NCBI GenBank assembly: GCA_033557465.1
Contig: CM066047.1
Coordinates: 868,001 to 932,000, forward strand
From: Ichthyophis bannanicus
Lineage: Eukaryota > Chordata > Amphibia > Gymnophiona > Ichthyophiidae
Length of the DNA stretch: 64,000 nucleotides
Reading direction: 5' to 3'
Each line of letters opens with the position of its first letter. Positions within the stretch are counted from its first letter, which is position 1. Of this stretch, positions 33,361 through 44,669 are shown one piece after another. The translations under genes were made by a program, and so were the position numbers. The notes under the pieces are model-generated. The model was not told where the DNA came from, ran no database searches, and worked only from the letters and a program-made list of their open reading frames with translations.

Positions 33361-33460
33361 CCCCATATGTGAAGACTCATTCCTGCTTGTTCCTGGAGAT
33401 AGCACAGTTACTTACCTGTAACAGGTGATCTCTGGGAACAGCAGGAATAAGTCTTCACAA
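33361..33460 (+). repeat. Internal complementary region of DIRS-D
   Basis: CCCCATATGTGAAGACTCATT to AGTCTTCACA with the central AGCACAGTTACTTACCTGTA block, which is the reverse complement of the right terminal extension (33704-33730). Confidence 0.87.
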
Positions 33461-33540
33461 CCCACCCACCTCCCCTAGGAGTTGTATCTCTTTTTCTATC
33501 TTTCCTTTCCTCTCTCTCTATTGTCTCAGCTTTAAACTCG

Positions 33541-33730
33541 AACTGAGGAGAGCTGGTTAGGAAAGGCAGGAAGGCAGCGCGCAGGCGCTGCGGGATGCTC
33601 CCAAAAGCTTTCCTTTTTGGGAAGCTGGGGAGCGTTCCCGCGCAGGCTCCGTCGGTACCGACGTACCCATATGTGAAGACTTATTCCTGCTGTTCCCAGA
33701 GATCACCTGTTACAGGTAAGTAACTGTGCT
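33541..33730 (+). repeat. Right inverted terminal repeat and extension of DIRS-D
   Basis: 33541-33703 mirrors 18721-18884; the 27-bp extension to 33730 carries CAGGTAAGT at 33713-33721. Confidence 0.9.
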
Positions 33731-33838
33731 TTCTCTTTCTGGCCTTGTGCCTTGCTGTAATGAAGATTTATTTTTTGTAAACGGCTCTGTTTATCACTGA
33801 AGGGCGGTCAATCCAGTCAATAAACATAAACATAGCCT
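33731..33838 (+). mobile_element. LINE-Z2 fragment, part 2 (3' end)
   Basis: Continues the 3' untranslated region interrupted at 18720: GCCTTGCTGTAATGAAG, then TGTAAACGGCTCTGTTTATC with a partial 3' hairpin, and an AATAAACATAAACATAG tail. DIRS-E gag sequence follows. Confidence 0.6.
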
Positions 33839-33894
33839 GTCCTCCTCTTCCAAGAGGATTTTCCTTTGGGGATTTTTCTTTTCAAGCTTTTCTA

Positions 33895-34791
33895 TTGGAT
33901 ATGGCAAAATCACTTGCCATTTCTATACTTGGACAGGATCCTACACAAAGGAATACAGAATCCCTGTATATTCCTGGCAGTGCAAAGGACAACATCATGC
34001 TTCCTGTGCATCAGTCCTTGCAGGATCTCCTCTTACGAATGTGGGAAGCTCCTTTAACGGTACCCCCACCTTCTAGGGCAACTGATCTTCTATATCAAGT
34101 GCCCCCCTCTCCAGGTTTTCAAAAGACTCAACTTCCTCATCATTCCATTGTTGTAGAATCAGCAATGAGGCGTATTAAGAGCACTAAGAAGCACTCTTCT
34201 TACCCGCCAGGTCGTGAGTCTAAGACATTAGATGCCTTTGGACGCCAAACCTTCCAGGCATCCATGCTTTCAGCAAGAATTCTCTCATATATTTTCTATA
34301 TGGGATTATCTCTTGAAGAGGTCACAAAAAAATTACTGTTTTTGACTCCTTTTCTTCAAGATCCTAAAAGAGCAGACTATACCTTACTGGTTCGTCATGC
34401 TCAGAATATCTCTAGGTTCCTTACTTGTGCTTCTCTAGACTCCTTTGAGTCTGTTAGCAGAACCTCTGCTATAGCTATAGGGGCACGACGTAAAGCCTGG
34501 CTCCAAGTTTCAGACTTGGACAAATGGGCACAAGAAAGACTGGGAAATACTCCTTGCACTGGAGAAAATCTCTTCAGCAAGGAGTCTTTACTCCAAGCTG
34601 CTCAGTTAACCACTGACATTCCTGTTTCCAGAGGCTGTTTTACGCCTTCCTCTTTCCCAGTTGGTAGGAAATGTCCTACCAAACTTTCTTCCCCTAGGAG
34701 GAAAAAGTTGTATCTATCTTCTGCCCATCATACAGATGTTCCCAAACAGGGGAAACATGGCCCTGGTCTAAAGAAACCACAACCTCAATAG
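33895..34791 (+). pseudogene. DIRS-E gag-like protein, C-terminal core
   Basis: A 298-codon open frame homologous to the conserved gag core of DIRS-B, C and D but strongly diverged: PPSPGFQKTQLPHHSIVVES, YPPGRESKTLDAFGRQTFQASML, ARRKAWLQVSDLDKW and NTPCTGENLFSKE. It lacks the acidic SSDDSD segment. It is the continuation of the gag started at 17116. The homologous region in DIRS-D is 20060-20700. After about 34620 similarity ends. Confidence 0.8.
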
Positions 34792-35612
34792 GTTCAGCAA
34801 ACCCAGCAGTTGCAGGGTTTCAGACATATCATCATTACCTCTCCTGGTTGCTGGTTAGAGTTTGTCTGCTTCTTTCCACTTGAAGCATCTGCACTGATTT
34901 CTTCCTAGCTTTTCCTAGATCTCTCTTCACGAGACATCTTTGTTTGACTCTAAGAGTCTTTATGATGATCATGCCTATAGTTAACAGGTTTCTCTTCCTC
35001 TTCTGGAGACAGAGAAATGACAACTATCAATAAGACAGTTGTTTCCCTGCATTAGCATCTATCATCTTAATTTTAGAACTTACTGCATAGTCAATCTCCT
35101 TCAACTCTGTCTTACCTCCCTCTTACTACAGCATTCGGTTGTAAGAGTGGCTGTATTACACTGGTAAGCCCCTATAGTTCTTTACCTATTCCACGGGGGG
35201 ATGCTCCCTTCCAGAGTTGTCTTCCCCTTTTTGTTACCTTAGGGCAGCTCATCAGACAATGAGGAGTCTTACCACTCCTATCATGTCTGTTTTTTCTTTT
35301 TCCCAATCTAAAAAAAAGAAAAAAAAGAGGGAAAAAGACATTTTTCTCTGCTGCCTTGGTACTTGCTGCAGATGCAGCAATTCCTAGTGGTCAAGCCACT
35401 GGTTCTGTTCACCACACAACCAGGGTTTCTCCTCCACTAGCAATCCTTCTAGCCTCAGTGCTAAACCCCAAACAGGTTTTCAACCTTGTTTGGAAACCCT
35501 ACTATTACAGACTGGTTGGTTAACTTCTATTCTTCGCCCCCTTGTTCTTGGCAGAATAGTTTAACTTACCCACTGGCTTTAAACAGCCAGTTTTTTCTTC
35601 TAACCAACCTGT
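34792..35612. other. DIRS-E interior without readable frame
   Basis: Expected to hold the start of the polymerase, but no RT motif is readable. Pyrimidine-rich DNA with short A runs (35311-35336). Confidence 0.5.
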
Positions 35613-35928
35613 ATTTTTATTTATTTATTTATTTATTTAACAATTCTTATATACCGCACTATTTATGATCAGCGCGGTTTACATATAACAACAACATCCG
35701 ACACTATACAATGTCTGGTCATTACATTTGAACAGGGAATGAAACTTGGAGAGAGGGGGCAACTATATACATATGAAGTTAATAGGGGAGGAACCTGTTT
35801 GGTGTTTACATATTTGAGGACGAGCTATACGAGGGTTCAGAGCCGTCAGTAAGATACAGAGTAGCTTTGCACTATGGACCCTTGCTAGAGAGCATTAGTA
35901 TCTCGCCTAGTAGTGTCAGACGGCTGCC
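35613..35928 (-). mobile_element. L2-type 3' tail fragment
   Basis: On the + strand it begins with repeated TTTATTTATTTA and then ATACCGCACTATTTATGATCAGCGCGGTTTAC, the reverse of the L2/SINE 3' hairpin and tail. The remainder is L2-like 3' untranslated sequence; the same type occurs at 61708. Confidence 0.7.
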
Positions 35929-37435
35929 TGGGTGAGAATCTTCACAGTCTTGGCAAGTGCATATATCTATATGATTTGCAAGGTATTGTGGGCAATGCAG
36001 TTCATTCACACCAGACACAGCTGCTCACAATAATTAGTTGTGCTTTTGGGTAAAGCCAATAAGATATTTATTTATGGAGTTATTTCTCCCAACACAGATA
36101 TGCTTGGTAGCACATAAATCAGGTTACTTGCTTCCAGTGTTTAACTTGGAAAAACAAAATCAAAATCAGGAAAACAACATTCAAACTTGTCAGGCATTAG
36201 CTAATGTTTTCTTAGCATATATCAAACAACAAACGAAAAGCCACAAAGAAAGAAAAAAAAACTGTTCTTTTCAGGTTAACTTCTGATAACTTCCCACATA
36301 GATTCAGAAGTGATTCTCTCCTAGCTCACAAGCAATTAGGTAAGGCTCAATTGCTAGTAGTTATCCAGCTGACACCCCTTAGCTGGCTTGCTTTCTACTG
36401 TGTGGGTCAAATCCTGCTTCAGGAGCTTTTCTGAGTAGATTAAAGAACACGTTTGTATTTCTTTGTGATGGTTGCTGTACTTTATAACAGAAAATCACCA
36501 AAGGAGTTTGGACAGAGAGCAGTCCATATAAATACATTCTTCATCTGCAATCATTCCCCCTTCTTCAACAAGCATGGGTTCAATATCATGGATTGGCACA
36601 GATGAATCTCTCAATGGAGCACTTTCAGGAGAATACTTGTTTTCCCTGCTGTCTTTCAAGGTTATAGCTAGGGCATAGATCAGTGTTCATACCTGAGCTT
36701 CCATTGCTGCTAGAGTTCCTCTCTATATAGCCTGGCCAGTATGTAGTCCAGTTCTTATGTCCAGCCTTCCAATCCAGATCCCTGGACACTGGATCTCTCT
36801 TCACATACCTTCTGGCACAGGTCTTAGGGTCCCTTCCACGTGCAGCCGTCTCCCTCACAGGTAGCGTCTGGAGTTTCCTAGCTCTGCAGCACCATTCCTC
36901 TGGCTTTCCCCAGTCCAATGGTGTATGCTGGCCCTTGAAATGCCTCCCAGTATACGTACTGCTCTGGACTCTTCTAGACCTCTCAAAGACTTTTCTCTTC
37001 CTTCTTCCAAAGGGTTTCTTTCCTTCTCTGTCCGTCCGGTTTGGCTTCTGCTTCTGATGATCCTTCAGATGAAACTGATGATCAAGCTCAAGCTGATTCT
37101 CAGGATAATGAGGATAATTCTTTGTAGAATAAACTCTACCTTTATTCTGCCTAGATGAGTGCTCCCCCCCTAATACAGCGCAGCTGTGCTGAATCAGGCC
37201 CTGCCCTTTGTGATGAGTGCTTAGGGATTACCTCATAGCCCTCCTGATTGAACACACGTTTCCCCACTTCAGCTCCTCTAATGGCTGTTGGAAACCTGGT
37301 GCATTCTGGGACTGGTAGTCTTTTATGGGAAAATTCTGTTTTCTTATTTCTACCAGAACTGACAGGTTGCTTGTTCAGAGTCACTTCACCTTTTCTATAG
37401 CTCCTTCCTGAGCTATGATAAGCTTCCTTATCACA
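35929..37435 (-). repeat. Unclassified 1507-bp repeat, copy 1 (solo-LTR candidate)
   Basis: It matches 53484-54990 end to end, with equal length. Read on the - strand it begins TGTGATAAGGAAGCTTATCA and ends TCTCACCCA, i.e. TG...CA, with an AATAAA about 140 bp before the end, as in a long terminal repeat. No flanking duplication is evident. Two stretches keep the same reading frame as the 277-codon ORF of copy 2: 37384-37151 and 36918-36625. The frame is broken between them. Confidence 0.65.
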
Positions 37436-38176
37436 GTAGATAACCTCAGATGGTTAGGAGGGATTCCCCCAGTCATGTTCTCAGGACTGGCAGTTGTTCC
37501 CTGCCCTTACCATCTCATCTAAAATCTCTTTTGAGGCATAAGACACAGGCCTTTCCTCACGTAAAAACCTGAAGAATGGCCAATTCCCTGGCTTGGCCCA
37601 TATCTCCTTTGGACTTCTCGCCAGAGATAGTTGTCTTTCAGTGGCAGCTCAAGGACGCCTGATACCCATCTTGCCCTTATAGGCGGGTCACATATGGTAT
37701 CTTATTCCATTGGCGCCCTCTCTCCATTCACCATACTGCAGTTCTGGAGAGATCTGGACTTGCTGCCTGCAGACTGAAGTTATCCTCTGCATTTTTCACT
37801 TACTCCATCCTGGTTACTCAAGAGCTCGAATCCTGAAAGGAATCTAGACTCCTTCTTGTCAGAGAGACCTTTCCTCTGACTCTGTCAGTCATAACCAGGA
37901 AAAGAAGATTATCCATCTATTCAAGCAGGTATCATCCTTCTTGCTATTAGATGAATCTTTCTCTCTCCCCATATTCCTAGGGGGATCCAGTTATATAGGC
38001 ATCTCTCCATCCACATACCTGGAGACATGTGTCTATATGCCTACATATCTATCTATATATATATAATCTGTGGATCTTCTGCCCATGTATATCTCTCTAT
38101 TTCTATATGCATATATACCCTATACGTGTATATATTTAGGAATATATATATATATATATCTACATACATCTATATC

Positions 38177-38178
38177 TC

Positions 38179-38213
<35 letters not shown>

Positions 38214-38214
38214 C
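38177..38214. repeat. (TCTA)n microsatellite
   Basis: About nine TCTA/TATC units, with an adjoining (TA)n run at about 38142-38158. The open frames across it (38027-38471) are repeat artefacts. Confidence 0.9.
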
Positions 38215-38967
38215 TGTTGAGATATATCCTTTGGGTAGATAGATATTCACACACTTGTCTATCTGTCTGTTTAGGTTCAGATTTCCATATCTTCCTTTAT
38301 GACCCTGACGGGCACTACCCCTATCCATGCTGTACCAGCATGCTTAGGGTTTTACATATACAACCACTCCCTGTGGTAATTAGTAAACGTTTTTCTTACC
38401 ATAACCCTTTAGGGTTAGGTACCTCTGAAGCCTCCATGTACCTTTTTTCTTTCCTAATTAACCCCATTTAGGAAAGACATTGCGGAACTTCAGTTAATCT
38501 AAATCTTAACGCTTCCTAAGTCTGTCCTTGCTTTCTTATCAGATACAGGGATCTCCATACCCTTTCTCTCCTACATGGACTAATCCAGTACTAGTCCAGA
38601 TGGGTCAGACTCTTTTCTTTTGGTCCTAGCATTGTACTGTTCTTGGGCCAAAAGAGTTTAAGCTTTGTCTAATAGTACCTTCTGCGTTTTCCGCTGAAGC
38701 CCTACACCTTTATACTACCCCAGTTACCCCTGGGGCTATTTTCTCACCCTGAAGGGTTCTGACCTCCACTTGTTTTTTCTACAGTTTTATTACCTCTACT
38801 TCACAGTGAGGTACTCCTTGAGGATCTTTCACTGGCTCTTCTAACAGATCCATATGAACCTCAATAGACTTTTACAATACCACCAAGGGAGGTCCATATT
38901 ACAATATTGCACTCAATATTTTCACTACTAAATTTCATCTCACAGGATCTTCCTCTATAGAGGTCCT

Positions 38968-39021
38968 GTTCTAGTCCAGCTCTTCCACAGTGCTGTTCTA
39001 GTCCAGCTGTTCCACAGCACC
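38968..39021 (+). repeat. 27-bp tandem duplication
   Basis: Two adjacent copies, 38968-38994 and 38995-39021, of a unit starting GTTCTAGTCCAGCT, with few differences. Confidence 0.8.
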
Positions 39022-39142
39022 TTTCTGTAATTCAGCTCCTACCCTCCATCCCCAGGATGCCTGAGGTGCTGAGGAGTAGCATGGTTCCTTCTAAATTCGC
39101 AACATGCTTGGACTCCCTCTAGGCATCTCAGCTTGGGAGTCC

Positions 39143-39245
39143 CCCATATGTGAAGACTCATTCCTGCTTGTTCCTGGAGATAGCACAGTTACTTACCTGT
39201 AACAGGTGATCTCTGGGAACAGCAGGAATAAGTCTTCACAACCCA
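39143..39245 (+). repeat. Internal complementary region of DIRS-E
   Basis: CCCATATGTGAAGACTCATT...AGCACAGTTACTTACCTGTA...GTCTTCACA, nearly identical to the DIRS-D counterpart at 33361-33460 despite the decay of the element's interior. Confidence 0.85.
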
Positions 39246-39328
39246 CCCACCTCCCCATGGAGCTGTATCTCTCTATCTCTATCTTTCCCTTTCTCTCGCT
39301 CTCTCTCTTTGTCTCAGCTTTAAAACTT

Positions 39329-39516
39329 AACTGAGGAGAGGCAGTTGGGAAAGGTGGGAAGGCAGCATGCAGGCACTGTGGGATGCTCCCAAAAGCTTTC
39401 TGATTGGACGCTGGGGAGCGTTCCCGCGCAGGCTCCATCGGTACCGATGTACCCATATGTGAAGACTTATTCCTGCTGTTCCCAGAGATCACCTGTTACA
39501 GGTAAGTAACTGTGCT
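39329..39516 (+). repeat. Right inverted terminal repeat and extension of DIRS-E
   Basis: 39329-39489 mirrors 16742-16903. The extension 39490-39516 has CAGGTAAGT at 39499-39507. CR1-X resumes at 39517 with TTACATGATGC. Confidence 0.88.
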
Positions 39517-39796
39517 TTACATGATGCAAGGTTCCACATTAGGAACCACCACCTAGGAAAAAGATTTAGACGTCATTGTGGATAACATGTTAAAACCCTC
39601 GTCCTAGTGTGCAGCAGCGGCCAAGAGAGCAAATAGAATACTAGGTATCATAAGGAAAGGAATGGCATATAAAACAAAAGATGATATAATGCCTCTATAT
39701 CGTTCCATGGTGAGACCGCACCTTGAATATTGTGTGCAATTCTGGTCGCCGTATCTGAAAAAGGATAGAGCGTTATTAGAAAAGGTTCAGAGAAAA

Positions 39797-41918
39797 GTGG
39801 AAGGAAGTCCAAAAAATTGCCAGCATGGTTTAAAGCTGAGGTCAGAGAGGCTGTTGTTGCCAAAAAAGCATCTTTCAAGAAATGGAAAAAAGAGCCAAAT
39901 GATGAAACCTGGAAACAGCACAAGCACTGGCAAGTCAAATGCAAGGCATTGATAAGGCAGGCAAAGAGAGAATTTGAGAAGAAGCTTGCTGCGGAAGAAA
40001 AACGCGAAATAAAGACCTTTTCAAGTACATTCGTAGCAAAAAACCCGTGAGAGAGTCAGTTGGTCCATTAGATGATAAAGGGGTTAAAGGAGCACTAAGA
40101 GGCGACAAGGCGATAGCGGAGAGACTGAATGAATTCTTTGCTTCGGTCTTTACTGAGGAAGATGTAGGGATGTTACCCACGACTGAAGTGGTATTTAAAG
40201 GTGTGGAAGAATTGAAGGAAATATCGATACATCGGGAAGATGTCCTACAACTATTAGATAAACTGAAGAGTAGCAAATCACCTGGGCCGGATGGTATACA
40301 TCCAAGGGTGTTGAAAGAACTGAAATTTGAGATTGCAGACCTGCTATCAGTAATCTGTGAACTATCATTAAAATCATCTCTAATACCTGAGGATTGGAGG
40401 ATCGCCAATGTAACACCAATTTTTAAAAAGGGTTCGAGGGGTGATCCGGGAAACTACAGACCGGTGAGCCTGACATCAGTACCGGGAAAAATGGTAGAAA
40501 CCATCATAAAGAATAAAATTACTCAGCATATAGATAGTCATGACCTAATGGGAGACAGCCAACATGGCTTTAGACAAGGAAGATCTTGTCTTACTAATCT
40601 GTTATGTTTTTTTGAAGGAGTGAATAAACAGGTGGACAAAGGTGAGTCGGTTGATATTGTGTATCTGGACTTTCAGAAAGCCTTTGACAAGGTCCCTCAT
40701 GAGAGACTTTTGGCAAAACTAAAGAGTCATGGGATAGGAGGCAGTGTACTACTGTGGATCAGGAACTGGTTAAAAGATAGAAAGCAGAGGGTAGGGCTAA
40801 ATGGCCAATTTTCCCAATGGAGAAAGGTGAATAGTGGTGTACCCCAGGGATCTGTGCTGGGTCCGCTGCTTTTTGACATATTCATAAATGACCTGGAAAG
40901 TGGAATAACGAGTGAGGTTATCAAATTTGCTGATGACACAAAACTATTTAAAGTTGTTAAAACCCAGGAGGATTGTGGAAAATTGCAAGAGGATCTTGAT
41001 AAATTGGAAGACTGGGCATCAAAATGGCAGATGAAATTTAATGTGGAGAAGTGCAAGGTTATGCACCTAGGGAAGAACAACCCAAACTATGGTTACACGA
41101 TGCAAGGTTCCACATTAGGAACCACCACCCAAGAAAAAGATGTAGGCGTCCTTGTGGATACCATGTTAAAACCCTCGGCCCAGTGTGCAGCGGCGGCCAA
41201 GAGAGCAAATAGAATGCTAGGTATGATAAGGAAAGGAATGGAAAATAAAACAAAAGATATTATAATGCCTCTATATCGTTCCATGGTGAGACCGCACCTT
41301 GAATATTGTGTGCAATTCTGGTCGCCATATCTTAAAAAGGATATAGCAATTTTAGAAAAGGTTCAGAGAAGAGCCACCAAAATGGTAAAGGGGATGGAAG
41401 GCTACTCCTATGAAGAAAGGCTAAAAAGGTTGGGGCTCTTTAACCTGGAAAAGAGACGGCTGAGGGGAGATATGATAGAAGTCTATAAATTAATGAACGG
41501 AGTGGAACGGGTAAACGTAGATCGATTGTTTACCTTATCAGAATATAGAAAGACTAGGGGACATGCAATGAAGCTACAGGGTAAACTATTTAAGACTAAT
41601 AAAAGAAAATATTTTTTCACTCAACGTGTAATCAAACTCTGGAATTTGTTACCGGAGGATGTAGTAAAGGCTGTTAGTGTAGCTGGGTTTAAAAAAGGTT
41701 TGGACAAGTTCCTGGAGGAAAGGTCCATAAACCATTATTAAGAAGGGACCCAGGATATCAATGCTTGAACCAATACAAGCATTGTGGAACCTGTGTCCCT
41801 TGGGGAAAACTGCTAGGTACGTATGACCTAGATTGGCCACTGTTGGAAACAGAATACTGGGCTTGATGGACCTTGGTCTGACCCAGTATGGCATATCTTA
41901 TGTTCTTATGTTCTTATG
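39797..41918 (+). mobile_element. CR1-Y, a CR1-a LINE inserted in CR1-X
   Basis: A 5'-truncated CR1-a of about 2.1 kb within a sister copy. It ends with the CR1 3' tail and three TTATGTTC-type octamers (to 41918). CR1-X is rejoined exactly at AAGAGCCACC (41919), with at most 2-3 bp duplicated. Confidence 0.88.
40047..41741 (+). CDS. CR1-a reverse transcriptase (ORF2 C-terminal part), 564 open codons
   Basis: This is the best CR1-a coding frame in the window. It has [91 protein letters not shown] (catalytic FADD), [18 protein letters not shown] and the C-terminus [11 protein letters not shown]. The segment before it (39817-40050, AWFKAEVREAVV...KREIKTFSS) belongs to the same protein in another frame, so there is one frameshift near 40045. 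The endonuclease domain is missing. ORF2 would nick the target and copy CR1 RNA from its 3' tail. Confidence 0.88.
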   Translation: MRESVGPLDDKGVKGALRGDKAIAERLNEFFASVFTEEDVGMLPTTEVVFKGVEELKEISIHREDVLQLLDKLKSSKSPGPDGIHPRVLKELKFEIADLLSVICELSLKSSLIPEDWRIANVTPIFKKGSRGDPGNYRPVSLTSVPGKMVETIIKNKITQHIDSHDLMGDSQHGFRQGRSCLTNLLCFFEGVNKQVDKGESVDIVYLDFQKAFDKVPHERLLAKLKSHGIGGSVLLWIRNWLKDRKQRVGLNGQFSQWRKVNSGVPQGSVLGPLLFDIFINDLESGITSEVIKFADDTKLFKVVKTQEDCGKLQEDLDKLEDWASKWQMKFNVEKCKVMHLGKNNPNYGYTMQGSTLGTTTQEKDVGVLVDTMLKPSAQCAAAAKRANRMLGMIRKGMENKTKDIIMPLYRSMVRPHLEYCVQFWSPYLKKDIAILEKVQRRATKMVKGMEGYSYEERLKRLGLFNLEKRRLRGDMIEVYKLMNGVERVNVDRLFTLSEYRKTRGHAMKLQGKLFKTNKRKYFFTQRVIKLWNLLPEDVVKAVSVAGFKKGLDKFLEERSINHY

Positions 41919-42291
41919 AAGAGCCACCAAAATGGTAAAGGGGATGGAAGGATACTCCTATGAACAAAGGCTAAAAAGGTTAGGGCTCTTTAACCTGGAA
42001 AAGAGATGGCTGAGGGGAGATATGATAGAAGTCTATAAATTAATGAACGGAGTGGAACGGGTAAACGTAGATCGATTGTTTACGTTATCAGAATATAGAA
42101 AGACTAGGGGACATGCAATGAAGCTACAGGGTAAACTATTTAAGACTAATAAAAGAAAATATTTTTTCACTCAAGGTGTAATCAAATTCTGGAATTTGTT
42201 ACCAGAGGATGTAGTAAAGACTGTTAGTGTAGCTGGGTTTAAAAAAGGTTTGGACAAGTTCCTGGAGGAAAGGTCCATAAACCATTATTAA
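41919..42291 (+). pseudogene. CR1-X reverse transcriptase C-terminal end
   Basis: Last 120 codons of the CR1-X protein after the CR1-Y insertion: [20 protein letters not shown] to [11 protein letters not shown]. It is open, with a few substitutions against CR1-Y (for example KRWLRGDM for KRRLRGDM). Confidence 0.85.
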
Positions 42292-42460
42292 GAAGGGACC
42301 CAGGATATCAATGCTTGACCCAGTACAAGCATTGTGGAACCTGTGTCTTTTGGGGAAACTGCTAGGTTCATATGACCTAGATTGGCCACTGTTGGAAACA
42401 GGATACTGGGCTTGATGGACCTTGGTCTGACCCAGTATGGCATATCTTATGTTCTTATGA

Positions 42461-43330
42461 AGTTCATGACTCGAACAGCCTATGATGGTTTCGAGGCTTT
42501 GCCCTTACTGGCTGCGGCTGGCATCGGTGTACGCCGCCATGCATGTCTACAGTCGTCAGAGCTGGAACAATGGGTTCAGGACAAGTTGGTAGATGTCCTA
42601 TGCCATGGTGAAAACCTCTTCTGTAAACCCATGACCGAGAAGGCTGCTGAGATCAAGTCCGAATACCTGGCCAGGGCAAGGCTCTCGAAGAAGACTTCTT
42701 CCCCTTCTAAAAAGATGGGCTCGAGGAAGAAGCCTTTTTTCCCGAGGAAGTGTGCTGCTTACCGAAGCTACCCCCCCATTTCAGGCCTCCTCAGCTCCCC
42801 AACAGGGGCAGCAGGCCAAGGGACAGGGGCACGTCCCACGTAAGCAGACAGCCCCAAAGCCCCAAAACCCCAGGCGCCGGCTCCGGCCCAGCCTGGTAGT
42901 GTCTTTTGACTTTCAGAACATAGTCCCTCTCACCATAGGAGAAAGGCAATGCACAGGGGGAAGGCTTGCCTTGTATGCCCACAGATGGCCGACCATCACT
43001 ACAGACACTTGGGTTCTTCAGATAGTCCATCAGGGCTATCTATTTCACTTGACCGAAGTGCCCCCCCCCCCCTACTTTCCAGGAGAGCCTTTCAGGTCTC
43101 CCCTTCACCGGGACAACCTTCTGATAGGATTGGCAGGTCTCCTCGAGGACCAGGCAGTAGAACCAGTGCCCCACCACCTTCAGGGCAAAGGCTTCTATTC
43201 CAGGTACTTTCTAATACCAAAAAGAACAGGAGTCCTAAGGCCCATCCTCGACTTGAGCAACTTAAAACAAATTCCTGGTGAGGAAGAAGTTCAAAATGCT
43301 TTCCTTTGGAATATTGCTGCCTTACAGTAG
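42461..43330 (+). mobile_element. DIRS-G0 fragment (gag end and RT start)
   Basis: A second DIRS subfamily. The frame 42382-42843 encodes a gag C-terminal core (RTAYDGFEALPLLAAAGIGVRRHACLQSSELEQW, GENLFCKP), and the overlapping frame from 42752 starts the polymerase (GGRLALYAHRWPTITTDTWVL, GFYSRYFLIPKRTGVLRPILDLSNL). It is cut at 43330 by a CR1-b 3' tail. The first codons of the 42382 frame come from CR1-X and are accidental. Confidence 0.8.
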
Positions 43331-43530
43331 ATCCCTTGACAGCAACAGGATAAAATCAAAATCAACATAACTATCAAACAGGGGTGTCCTACACGGAGCG
43401 GTGCGTTCACCCCCTAAACCAAGACATGGTGAGGGGTGACCTGCACTGAGCGGCAGGTGCACCTACTCTTGCCATCTTACTGGGCAGACTAGATGGACCA
43501 TACTGGTCTTTATCTGCCATAATTTTCATT
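43331..43530 (+). mobile_element. CR1-b LINE, 3' tail
   Basis: It matches the end of the CR1-b at 61480-61690: CAGCAACAGGATAAAATCAA, GGGGTGTCCTACA, GCGGCAGGTGCACCTACTCT and GGTCTTTATCTGCCAT. A 5'-truncated insertion. Confidence 0.8.
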
Positions 43531-44568
<1,038 letters not shown>

Positions 44569-44669
44569 TAATACCTCTGTATATAAATATTTACACTCGA
44601 TAAACCCCAGTTACTTTAAATGTTGTAAGAAAATATTCTTGCATATTAAACATAAAAATCAACCAAATT

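Larger units (their letters stand above)
18721..33730 (+). mobile_element. DIRS-D retrotransposon, full length, split by an L1
   Basis: The left inverted repeat starts at 18721 and the right extension ends at 33730. Removing the L1 (23554-32859) and one 18-bp duplication leaves about 5.69 kb, close to the 5.53 kb of DIRS-C. All three frames are present, with the defects listed under each. It sits inside LINE-Z2, which continues on both sides without a target duplication. Confidence 0.9.
37436..39044. other. DIRS-E interior, decayed
   Basis: No open frame of interest. Near 37645-37710 the + strand reads QLKDA followed by a stop and degraded codons, which could be a remnant of the DLKDAYTH reverse transcriptase motif. 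This is weak. It also holds simple repeats. Confidence 0.4.
16742..39516 (+). mobile_element. DIRS-E retrotransposon, old copy carrying the inner nest
   Basis: Left end ATCTCCAGGAACAAGCAGGA at 16742 and right end CAGGTAAGTAACTGTGCT at 39516; CR1-X continues on both sides without target duplication, as expected for DIRS. Its own sequence is about 16742-18107 and 33840-39516. LINE-Z2 and DIRS-D occupy the middle, and L2-tail and 1507-bp-repeat insertions sit at 35613-37435. Termini and gag are recognisable, but the polymerase and recombinase are not readable as frames, so the copy is old or a non-coding derivative. Confidence 0.85.
14182..42460 (+). mobile_element. CR1-X, host CR1-a LINE of the nested array (interrupted)
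   Basis: This one + strand CR1-a copy can be followed in order through three insertions: 14182-14588, 16039-16741, 39517-39796 and 41919-42460. Each joint rejoins the CR1 sequence at the same point: L2 at 14589-15980 with a target duplication; DIRS-E between AACTATGG and TTACATGATGC, where CR1-Y reads AACTATGGTTACACGATGC; CR1-Y between TTCAGAGAA and AAGAGCCACC. It ends with the 3' tail and TTATGTTCTTATG at 42460. Net CR1 length is about 1.9 kb. The coding part is frameshifted. Confidence 0.85.

Noticed and set aside
38027..38471. Tyr/Ile-rich frames
   Set aside because: Translation of (TCTA)n and (TA)n simple repeats.
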